This document shows, piece after piece, positions 1 to 5,927 of a stretch of 36,154 bases of DNA. Position 1 is the first letter of the stretch, and every line of letters starts with the position of its first letter. The stretch covers positions 1-36,154 of the forward strand of contig JAHFOV010000006.1 in assembly GCA_023261505.1 (NCBI GenBank), given 5' to 3'. The notes beneath the pieces were generated by a model. The model saw nothing but the letters and a program-made list of their open reading frames with translations, was not told the origin of the DNA and did not search any database. The position numbers were made by a program, and so were the translations under genes. This stretch comes from Planctomycetota bacterium. Its GTDB lineage: Bacteria > Planctomycetota > Brocadiia > Brocadiales > Bathyanammoxibiaceae.

Positions 1-1673
1 TCCCACCAGGCATGCCATGGTAGACCCGCCTTTTGGCAGAGTTGGCAGAGCGTCTCCTCCTTGCTCCATCCCTGCTCTGTAGCCACCTGGGGGAGAAAGA
101 CGGCAGAAGAACCCCCTAATTTAATAAGGATCCCCTCCCGGCCCACCTGGAATTCCTCTGGTCCTTTTATTCTCTTTAATGGGCTAAGCACGGAGACCTC
201 AAGGTTAATTTCTTTTAGCTCTTCCTCTTTTAGGGGAGGGAAGCGGTAATCTCTAAAGCCTGAATTCACTGCATTTTCCATTACTGCCTTCCATAAGGGG
301 GATTGTGGCAGGATATGGCCTATACAGCCCCGAAGTTCTCCACTCTTGCGTAGTGTCACAAAGCACCCGCACTTCTCTCTTAGCCTGGGGCTAAAGTTGC
401 CATCATTGACCTTTGGGAGGCTGCGGTTCTTAGTATAGCTATCCAGGCTGGTGCTCGCCAGCGAGAGGAGGATTTGCCCTTCTTCTGCAGTCAGTTCGCC
501 TGAAGAAGAGGTGGGGTTATCGCTTACCAGAAGGGTATGAACATTGTCTTGCTGCAGTAAGAATAAATTAGACCCTTCGCTACGCTCAGGGTGACAATTA
601 AAGGTGTCATTCTGAGCAAAACGAAGAATCTCAGCGAAGCGGTTTAGCTGTCTCTGTTGAACATACTCATCTTCAGGAAGGTCTTTTTCAGCCTTTCCAG
701 TCTTTTTCCCAGGCATTGTGAATATTATAGAGGTATAGCTTACGGAGCTGCTAAAGTCATTAATCATTCGCCCCGAAGTATCGTAAGTCAGCATAGTGCC
801 CTTAGCCTCCTTGGGCAAGAGCTTCAGAAGCACGGCAATGGGGTAGATTCCGCAGATATCAATATTCGTGGCTGCGCTATAGTCCTGAAAGCCACCAAAG
901 TCCAGGGCGAGGATCCTTTGTATGGCGCCGTAATCTAGTTTTTTTAGGTTCTCCTCAACATTGGTCCGGAAAGGTGTGTAGCCAAATCTGTCTCCATAAT
1001 GAGTAAAGTCAGAACTGACAACCACAAGGGTATCTTCATCCAAATAGGGCCTTAAGGCGTCTGCTACCTTCTGGAAGTCGTCTTCCATAAGCAGGCCCAA
1101 AAGAATAGGGACTAACTTAAAATCTCCCAGGACTGTCTGGAGAAAGGGAAGCTGGGTCTCCATGGAGTGTTCGTTTCTGTAAGCCCCTGCATAATAGCCA
1201 AAGAGGGCATTGCTACCAAAATAGGGCGGGTGTTCCACAAGATAGTTGCATACTTCCTGGTCAATTTCTATCTGTCCGAGAGGGGTTTTATAGTAGCGGG
1301 CCTTAAGTATAGATGCCCCTCGATATTTCTTACCATAGTGGCTTGGGGCCAGGACGATTACCCTCTTATATCCTTTGCCTTGAAGAGCCTTATAACCATA
1401 GGCTGCCACTCCACCGGAATAATCGTAGCCAGCATGTGGGGAAATTACGGCCACTGGCCTACCCTCTAGCTCTTTCGCAGGAACGGCGTTAAGGAGCTTG
1501 TCTATCATTCCCTTTAGTTTCTCAGGGTCCCTTGGATAAAAAAAGCCCGCTACCTCAGGCTCGTGGACATCTGCAGGGGCAGGAGTAACCTGGGCACAGA
1601 CTTCCCCGCACAGAAGCAAGAGGACGATTAGTAGAACTGTTCTGAAAATAGTATTTGTGCGTTTATCTGGCAA
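1..1673 (-). CDS. amrB: AmmeMemoRadiSam system protein B fused to protein A (Memo + AMMECR1), partial
   Basis: The minus strand is open in one frame from about 1679 to the left edge, so the C-terminus is missing (about 557 codons present). The first half is Memo-like: SPHAGYDYSGG (His about 80), APSHYG (His about 112), SSDFTHYG and NIDICG (Cys about 274) match the dioxygenase-like metal-site region of the family. The second half is AMMECR1-like with CGCFVTLRKSGELRGCIGH. The two are joined by a linker made partly of a genomic repeat (570-631). No ATG or GTG start is available; TTG at 1673 is my choice and overlaps the end of the upstream membrane-protein gene. The start is followed by a hydrophobic stretch (TVLLIVLLLLCGEVCAQ) that reads as a signal peptide. 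The substrate of this family is not established. The radical SAM partner is not in the window. The domain call is firm, the start is not. Confidence 0.85.
   Translation of the reverse strand, partial: MPDKRTNTIFRTVLLIVLLLLCGEVCAQVTPAPADVHEPEVAGFFYPRDPEKLKGMIDKLLNAVPAKELEGRPVAVISPHAGYDYSGGVAAYGYKALQGKGYKRVIVLAPSHYGKKYRGASILKARYYKTPLGQIEIDQEVCNYLVEHPPYFGSNALFGYYAGAYRNEHSMETQLPFLQTVLGDFKLVPILLGLLMEDDFQKVADALRPYLDEDTLVVVSSDFTHYGDRFGYTPFRTNVEENLKKLDYGAIQRILALDFGGFQDYSAATNIDICGIYPIAVLLKLLPKEAKGTMLTYDTSGRMINDFSSSVSYTSIIFTMPGKKTGKAEKDLPEDEYVQQRQLNRFAEILRFAQNDTFNCHPERSEGSNLFLLQQDNVHTLLVSDNPTSSSGELTAEEGQILLSLASTSLDSYTKNRSLPKVNDGNFSPRLREKCGCFVTLRKSGELRGCIGHILPQSPLWKAVMENAVNSGFRDYRFPPLKEEELKEINLEVSVLSPLKRIKGPEEFQVGREGILIKLGGSSAVFLPQVATEQGWSKEETLCQLCQKAGLPWHAWW
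570..631. repeat. Imperfect palindromic repeat inside the Memo-AMMECR1 linker
   Basis: Two 27-base arms, 570-596 and 605-631, form an imperfect inverted repeat around an 8-base centre. Read on the minus strand it gives the peptides RFAEILRFAQND and CHPERSEGS. This signature is familiar from a dispersed palindromic repeat seen in many bacterial genomes. It stays in frame and lies exactly between the two enzyme domains. Confidence 0.75.
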
Positions 1674-2292
1674 GGAATTTTAACCCTATGTATCCTAGAA
1701 ATAGCATCACTACAAATGCTATGGATAAGATATTAAAATACCTCTCAATAAATACCCTTACCCTCGCCCCAAAGAAATAGACGAGTGCCGCTTCGGCAAA
1801 GAACCTACTGCCACGACTTAAGACCGACGCCAGCACCAACGTAAAGAAGTTGACCTTACATACCCCTGCTCCTATAGTAAAGAGTTTATAGGGAATTGGG
1901 GTGAAGCCTGCCACGACAACGGCCAGGAAGGCATTTTCATTGAAACGATTGCTTACGTAATTAAACTCTTGCTCTAGGCCATAGAAATCAATGATGGGTT
2001 TACCAATCGTCTCAAAGAGTCCGTAGCCTATAAAAAAGCCCAGACAGCCACCCAGGACGGAACCCACACTGCAAACCAGGGCATAGTGGAAGGCCCGAGT
2101 CGGCAGCGATATGCCCAAGGCTATAAGAAGCACGTCTGGAGGTATGGGGAAGAAGGAGGCTTCCGCTACTGCTACTAAAAAGAGGGCAGGGGTAGCATAA
2201 CGGGTATTGGCCCACTCCAGGGTCCAGTCCATGAGCCTGCGGGACAGGGTAGATGCCGAACTCCCAGAAAGAATGTCTTTTATTCTATACAC
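1663..2292 (-). CDS. YqaA/DedA-type membrane protein (VTT/SNARE-associated domain)
   Basis: A 209-residue integral membrane protein with about five hydrophobic segments. It has the hallmarks of the DedA/VTT family: an acidic residue before FFPIPPD near residue 47 and a re-entrant-loop motif FTPIPYKLF near residue 130, followed by a conserved arginine region (SRGSRFFAE). The short form with these motifs is closest to the YqaA branch. Family members are linked to lipid scrambling or transport across the inner membrane and to envelope homeostasis; the substrate here is unknown. Translation starts at a GTG that overlaps the end of the DUF523 gene by 8 bases, so the two are probably translationally coupled. 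An internal ATG at residue 21 is an alternative start. Confidence 0.8.
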   Translation of the reverse strand: MYRIKDILSGSSASTLSRRLMDWTLEWANTRYATPALFLVAVAEASFFPIPPDVLLIALGISLPTRAFHYALVCSVGSVLGGCLGFFIGYGLFETIGKPIIDFYGLEQEFNYVSNRFNENAFLAVVVAGFTPIPYKLFTIGAGVCKVNFFTLVLASVLSRGSRFFAEAALVYFFGARVRVFIERYFNILSIAFVVMLFLGYIGLKFLAR

Positions 2293-2710
2293 AGGTAACC
2301 TTTATGCCGTTCTTACTGAGCAAGGCAGTACAGACCCCGTCGCCCTGGACTAGTTGCCCTTTTCTCCATATAGCCCCGAGGCCGCAAGAAGGGCTTTTTC
2401 TTTTTAGATAGGCTTCTTTTATCCCAAGGAGTTGGCTCAGCTTCAGGGCCTCCTTTGCCCCTTTTATAAAGGGAAGTGTAACGTCTCTCCCAGTTTCATC
2501 CATCACCCTGGCCCTTTGGGCGAGGACGTCATGGCCGTCCCCTCCCACAATCTCCGCCCTGGCCCTGGGGGTGGGAAGCCCACCAAACTGCTCAGGACAC
2601 ACAGGCACCAGTGACCTATCCTTTAAGGCTTCTAACAATGGGTCATTCCTCTCAGAAGTCCCATCGTATCGGCATTCTAGACCTACCAGGCAACCGCTAA
2701 TAAGTATCAT
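2285..2710 (-). CDS. DUF523 family protein
   Basis: A 141-residue protein covering the whole DUF523 domain. Visible hallmarks are the N-terminal ISGCLVGLECRYDG, the central VCPEQFGGLPTPR and the C-terminal LKRKSPSCG. The conserved cysteines and the small size suggest a metal or iron-sulfur site, but the biochemical role of the family is not settled. It is the first gene of a minus-strand operon with the VTT-type membrane protein and the AmmeMemoRadiSam fusion. A sigma-70-like promoter lies about 120 bases upstream. Confidence 0.88.
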   Translation of the reverse strand: MILISGCLVGLECRYDGTSERNDPLLEALKDRSLVPVCPEQFGGLPTPRARAEIVGGDGHDVLAQRARVMDETGRDVTLPFIKGAKEALKLSQLLGIKEAYLKRKSPSCGLGAIWRKGQLVQGDGVCTALLSKNGIKVTCV

Positions 2711-2728
2711 CGGGAAAAATCCAAATTA

Positions 2729-2743
2729 TCCGCCTCCGGCGGA
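2729..2743. repeat. Short perfect palindrome TCCGCCTCCGGCGGA
   Basis: A 15-base near-perfect palindrome lies in the leader of the DUF523 operon. A sister copy differing only in the centre (TCCGCCTGAGGCGGA) is at 7508-7522 inside a riboswitch hairpin. Confidence 0.5.
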
Positions 2744-2767
2744 CTCAAATGCCAAACAAAATCCCTT

Positions 2768-2815
2768 TTTGTCATTTGGGCTTTGAAATTGATTTGATAT
2801 TTGAACTTTGACATT
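2768..2815. repeat. Degenerate TTTG-type heptamer repeats
   Basis: The stretch repeats units such as TTTGATA, TTTGAAC and TTTGACA, with a period of about 7 bases. It belongs to the short tandem repeat classes seen at several junctions of the neighbouring operon. No coding potential is seen. Confidence 0.45.
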
Positions 2816-2829
2816 ATCATGTAAGGTTT

Positions 2830-2858
2830 AATCTAAAATTTAGCCCTAGGAAAGTCAA
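2830..2858 (-). promoter_or_regulatory. Putative sigma-70 promoter of the DUF523 operon
   Basis: On the minus strand, TTGACT (2853-2858) and TAGATT (2830-2835) are separated by exactly 17 bases. The site lies directly after the terminator-like hairpin of the upstream operon and about 120 bases before the DUF523 start. Confidence 0.5.
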
Positions 2859-2894
2859 GAAAAAAGGTGGTTCAGTTTGACTGGTCTCCAACCA
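2859..2894 (-). terminator. Putative intrinsic terminator after the S41 peptidase gene
   Basis: On the minus strand a stem TGGTT/AACCA stacks on an inner stem CAGT/ACTG with a 6-base bulge, then CC and a run of six or more T. It sits about 50 bases after the S41 stop codon and just before the next promoter. Confidence 0.4.
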
Positions 2895-2946
2895 GCAGGA
2901 TTTTTTTCTCTATAAAGAAAAAGTTCTATACCAGCGGTTCAATTTA

Positions 2947-3921
2947 CTAGTGTAAATAAGATTCAAAATGAGAAATGGCAACCTGTAGTTGTTGTTCGTA
3001 TCCTTTTACTTCCAAATCAGGGACTATGCCTTTGTCTCTTAAGGAGGAGCCGTCTGGCAAAAGATACTCCCCGACTGTAAGGATTAGGGTACTAGTACCC
3101 AGCGGGATGACCTCTTGAATAGTTCCCTTACCCCTACTCTTTTCTCCTACTATCTTTGCGCCACAATGATACCTTAGGGTGGCGGCTACTATCTCGGCAC
3201 TGCTTGCGGTAGAGCCATTGATGAGAACAACTATAGGCAACTGTAGTCCACCTGAATCGCATCCCCCTTCGGAGAGGTAAGGTTTTTCCCCGCCTTTTGT
3301 CTTTTCAATGAAAAGGGTCTTCCCCGGAGGCACAAACATTTTCAACACCTCCAGTGCGCTCTGCAGGTTGCCTCCAGGGTTATCCCTCAAATCCAGTACC
3401 AACCCTTTAATCCCCCTCTTTCCTCTATTAGTAAAGGGGGATTTAGGGGAATTACAATCAGGATCAGAATCAGAAAATACCACCGTTTCCAGGGCCTTCT
3501 GAAAATGGGTCCCGGTCCTTCTACCAAAAAAGTCTACCTTTATGTAGCCAATTTCGGGTTCAATGCGTTTTGTCTCTGAGATAGAGGACTCTTGCTCAAG
3601 CCCACGAACAAAATTCAGAGCTGGCGGCTCTCCCGTCAGCAACTTGCTATCCTTATCTAAGCAATCCAGCACCCCTCTAAGGATTGAATCTACTAATGTT
3701 TCCATGTCAACTGTGCCGTAGTAAGATTCTTTTATATGAATAAGGGCCTGGTTCAGTTCTTTGAGTTGTTGTTCTTCACCTTGACAGTAGGAAGTAGACA
3801 GTAGACAGTAGACAGTAAACAGGGAACTACATATTATGAAAAGGAAACGGGATGCTGTATGCTGTATGCTGTCTACTGTATGCTGACTACTCTCTAGGCG
3901 TGAGATAGAAATACACCTCAA
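2947..3921 (-). CDS. S41 family peptidase lacking a PDZ domain (C-terminal processing protease type)
   Basis: A 324-residue serine protease of the tail-specific/CtpA family. Visible are LVLDLRDNPGG near residue 174, INGSTASSAE with nucleophile Ser about 240, and GEKSRGKGTIQ with base Lys about 265. The 25-residue spacing equals that of the E. coli Prc dyad. The PDZ domain normally found before IGYIKV is reduced to about 20 residues. Two oddities stand out. The N-terminal 50 residues are encoded largely by heptamer repeats that yield a hydrophobic export-like segment. A palindromic repeat inserts NSPKSPFTNRGKRG just before the substrate-groove strand. The start is uncertain: the longest reading begins at a TTG inside the end of the cupredoxin gene with no ribosome site. 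It is the last gene of the B12-controlled operon. Confidence 0.8.
   Translation of the reverse strand: MRCISISRLESSQHTVDSIQHTASRFLFIICSSLFTVYCLLSTSYCQGEEQQLKELNQALIHIKESYYGTVDMETLVDSILRGVLDCLDKDSKLLTGEPPALNFVRGLEQESSISETKRIEPEIGYIKVDFFGRRTGTHFQKALETVVFSDSDPDCNSPKSPFTNRGKRGIKGLVLDLRDNPGGNLQSALEVLKMFVPPGKTLFIEKTKGGEKPYLSEGGCDSGGLQLPIVVLINGSTASSAEIVAATLRYHCGAKIVGEKSRGKGTIQEVIPLGTSTLILTVGEYLLPDGSSLRDKGIVPDLEVKGYEQQLQVAISHFESYLH
3409..3453. repeat. Palindromic repeat inserted in frame in the S41 gene
   Basis: Inverted arms AATCCCCC (3409-3416) and GGGGGATT (3436-3443) are followed by TTAGGGGAATT. Read on the minus strand this gives NSPKSPFTNRGKRG, a peptide signature I associate with a widespread C/G-run palindromic repeat. 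It lies just upstream of the conserved strand LVLDLRDNPGG. Confidence 0.6.
3783..3892. repeat. Heptanucleotide tandem repeats, two inverted blocks
   Basis: Block one (3783-3822) repeats AGTAGAC/AGTAAAC with a period of 7. Block two (3852-3892) repeats ATGCTGT/CTACTGT, also with a period of 7 and in partly inverted orientation. They lie at the junction between the cupredoxin and S41 genes and are translated as the S41 N-terminus. They resemble the short tandemly repeated repetitive (STRR) sequences described in cyanobacteria. Confidence 0.75.
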
Positions 3922-4588
3922 GGGTTGCGCTGGGGTCTATTGTTACATCTGTAGCAAAACTGTCACGTTCCATTTTATCCAGGTCTTCATGCCATAATAA
4001 AAGCTGATAAGTCCCTGGTGGGATTTCAGCGATACTAAAGTGTCCGTTTTCATCTGTCAAGGCGTAATAAGGGTTATCCCTGACCACTATCCATGCTGAC
4101 ATCTCTTTGTGAATATCGCACCCTACCCTCACCGCCTCTACCTTATCAAACTTCTTAAATATAGCAGTGCCGCCTTCGGGTATCCCTTCGTTAAATGAGG
4201 CGTTCTTTACGGAGAGAGAATGGAGATTATGCATCTCCGAATCGGAGTTGCGTAACTCTACAGAGCCACCCACAGGCACCACCAGTACATGCGGGACAAA
4301 AGTTTCGCCCTTCTGGTCCAGCACCAAAGGACCTGCTACGTCATAATCCCTCCCCTCAGTTATACCTTTCAAATACACCAGGGCCTCCCTTACCGGCCCT
4401 CCTCCCAGTACCATTACTGAACCTTTGAGACTACCAGAGGCCTGAGTGTTTATTACCTTATAGTTTTGTGGAAGGTGCGACCCTGCCTCTCCCTTTGACG
4501 GGAGTGGCCCTGACACTTCCGCTCCCTGATGAGCGGAAAGGGATGAGGCCAGAAAGGTAAGTACTATTAGAAAGGGTAATATGGCCAT
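3887..4588 (-). CDS. Exported cupredoxin / carboxypeptidase-regulatory-like protein
   Basis: A 233-residue secreted protein, counted from the ATG at 4588, which follows GGAAAG at good spacing. A longer reading to 4639 runs into heptamer repeats and is unlikely. A signal peptide (MAILPFLIVLTFLASSLSA) is followed by a beta-rich domain with candidate type-1 copper ligands: His120 or His123 (EMHNLHS), Cys157, His160 and Met163 (GCDIHKEM). A carboxypeptidase-regulatory-like segment follows (TDENGHFSIAEIPPGTYQL). The arrangement resembles methylamine-utilisation-type cupredoxin proteins. It probably binds copper in the periplasm or at the outer surface, as an electron carrier or metal-handling protein. 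It lies between the beta-propeller and protease genes of the B12-controlled operon. Confidence 0.75.
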   Translation of the reverse strand: MAILPFLIVLTFLASSLSAHQGAEVSGPLPSKGEAGSHLPQNYKVINTQASGSLKGSVMVLGGGPVREALVYLKGITEGRDYDVAGPLVLDQKGETFVPHVLVVPVGGSVELRNSDSEMHNLHSLSVKNASFNEGIPEGGTAIFKKFDKVEAVRVGCDIHKEMSAWIVVRDNPYYALTDENGHFSIAEIPPGTYQLLLWHEDLDKMERDSFATDVTIDPSATLEVYFYLTPRE

Positions 4589-4613
4589 CGGGGCTTTCCA
4601 GCAGGCACTATGA

Positions 4614-4668
4614 AGTAGGCAGTAAGCAGTAGGCACCAAAATCTACTGCTTACTCTTTACTGCCTACC
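4614..4668. repeat. Heptanucleotide tandem repeats with inverted arms
   Basis: AGTAGGC/AGTAAGC units (4614-4634) face CTACTGC/TTACTCT/TTACTGC units (4643-4668), so the block can fold on itself. It fills the junction between the beta-propeller and cupredoxin genes and has the same period as the 3783-3892 repeats. Confidence 0.7.
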
Positions 4669-4678
4669 GATCTTCCTC

Positions 4679-5854
4679 CTAATGACAATAATTGTAACCG
4701 CCCAGGATGCACACAGCCCACGGGCTATGACCCACGTTGGGAACGACAGAGACGTGGTCATCCTTACCATCGATTACATAAACAGAATTAGTGGTGGAGC
4801 AGGCTAGGTAAAGTTTATTACCGTCAGCCGTAGTGGAGGCCGTTTCAAGGGTGATATTTGTTCCTAGTTTCAACCTCTTTACCTCCCGCATCTTTTCGAG
4901 GTCGTAAACATACACGGCCCCTTCCTTGCTGCTGATGATGTAGGCCTTGCGACCGTTACCGGTGAAATTGACGCCTGTCATGCCTTCCCCGCCTTTAAGT
5001 GTGGCAACTACCTTATGGTTCCTGGTGCTTATCACAGACACCGTTTTATCCCCGTTGTTGGGCACCAGCATAAAGCTCCCATCTGGGGAGGAATAGGCTC
5101 GCCAGGGTTCAACCCCTACACGGATACTGGTTATCACACTATCAGTAGCGGTATCAATAACGGCCACCTCTCCCGAATCGCCATCGGCGGCATAAAGATA
5201 ACGACCGTCCGGAGTGGGGGTGATGTTGGCAACCCCTTTAATCTCGGTTAGGTATCTATCGGGGTTGAGGGCTGCCACCTTGTAGGCGCTGCCCACGGCG
5301 ATTCGTTTGATAAGCTGGTGGGTGCTAGTATCTACCACACCTACCTCATGGGCCCCGAAGTTGGCAATATAGGCCTTTGAGCCGTCAGGGGTAAAGGTAA
5401 CTCCATGTGGTTCTGCAAAGCCATCTATTCTGGCTACTTCCGTCATCTGGGTCAGGTCTATGGCTGATACAGTACCTTCCTCAAAGTTTGCTACATAGCA
5501 AAGCTTACAATCAGGAGATACCTCGAAGTGCTCAGGACTAATGCCCACAGGGATGGGGCCAAATCTTTCTCCAGTCTTGAGGTCGAAGGCTACAAAGTCA
5601 TTCTTCTTGGTGCGCGGTGTTAAGAGCAGGCGGCCGTCGTGGCTTACCATGGACATGTGGGGTGCACACCACGGCCCAATCTCAAAACGGGCAATGAGCT
5701 GATTATCCTTCAAGTCTATTACGACAACATCATTGCTATCCCTGTTGGTAACAAAAACCAGAGAGTTCACGTCGTGCCCTGACAAGGGCGTCTCGGCCCT
5801 GACAGGTACTGACAGCCCTAGTAAGAGGGTCAGGATAAGGATTATTCTTGTCAT
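4679..5854 (-). CDS. Exported YVTN-type seven-bladed beta-propeller protein
   Basis: A 391-residue secreted protein starting at an ATG with an AAGGAGG site just upstream. The signal peptide runs to about residue 20 (VPVRA). The rest is a series of blade repeats of about 42 residues with signatures such as VVVIDLKDNQ, YVANFEEGTVSAIDL, AYIANFGAHEVGVVD and YLYAADGDSGEVAVID. This is the YVTN/YncE class, related in fold to the cytochrome d1 propeller. Histidines recur at equivalent blade positions (His66, His109, His150, each in a Pro-His or Pro-x-His context), which could make a ligand site on one face. No CXXCH heme motif is present. It lies between the porin and the cupredoxin in the B12-controlled operon. 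Binding or surface display is likely; the ligand is unknown. Confidence 0.8.
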   Translation of the reverse strand: MTRIILILTLLLGLSVPVRAETPLSGHDVNSLVFVTNRDSNDVVVIDLKDNQLIARFEIGPWCAPHMSMVSHDGRLLLTPRTKKNDFVAFDLKTGERFGPIPVGISPEHFEVSPDCKLCYVANFEEGTVSAIDLTQMTEVARIDGFAEPHGVTFTPDGSKAYIANFGAHEVGVVDTSTHQLIKRIAVGSAYKVAALNPDRYLTEIKGVANITPTPDGRYLYAADGDSGEVAVIDTATDSVITSIRVGVEPWRAYSSPDGSFMLVPNNGDKTVSVISTRNHKVVATLKGGEGMTGVNFTGNGRKAYIISSKEGAVYVYDLEKMREVKRLKLGTNITLETASTTADGNKLYLACSTTNSVYVIDGKDDHVSVVPNVGHSPWAVCILGGYNYCH

Positions 5855-5876
5855 GCATACCTCCTTTAAGAATTGA

Positions 5877-5924
5877 AGTTCAAAAGTTCAAGAGTTCAAA
5901 AGTTTAATTGTTCAAAGGTTCAAT
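5877..5924. repeat. Octanucleotide GTTCAAAA-type tandem repeats
   Basis: Units GTTCAAAA, GTTCAAGA, GTTCAAAA, GTTTAATT, GTTCAAAG and GTTCAATT follow each other with a period of 8. They fill almost the whole gap between the porin stop codon and the beta-propeller start. Confidence 0.7.
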
Positions 5925-5927
5925 TTA

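Noticed and set aside
657-1469. Plus-strand open frames over the left end of the window
   Set aside because: They lie antisense to a clear AmmeMemoRadiSam B/A reading frame on the minus strand and show no family pattern.
3783-3892. CRISPR-like array
   Set aside because: Units are only 7 bases with no spacers; this is a tandem repeat.
4589-4639. Longer cupredoxin start at 4639
   Set aside because: The extra residues come from heptamer repeats and would hide the signal peptide; the ATG at 4588 has a ribosome site.
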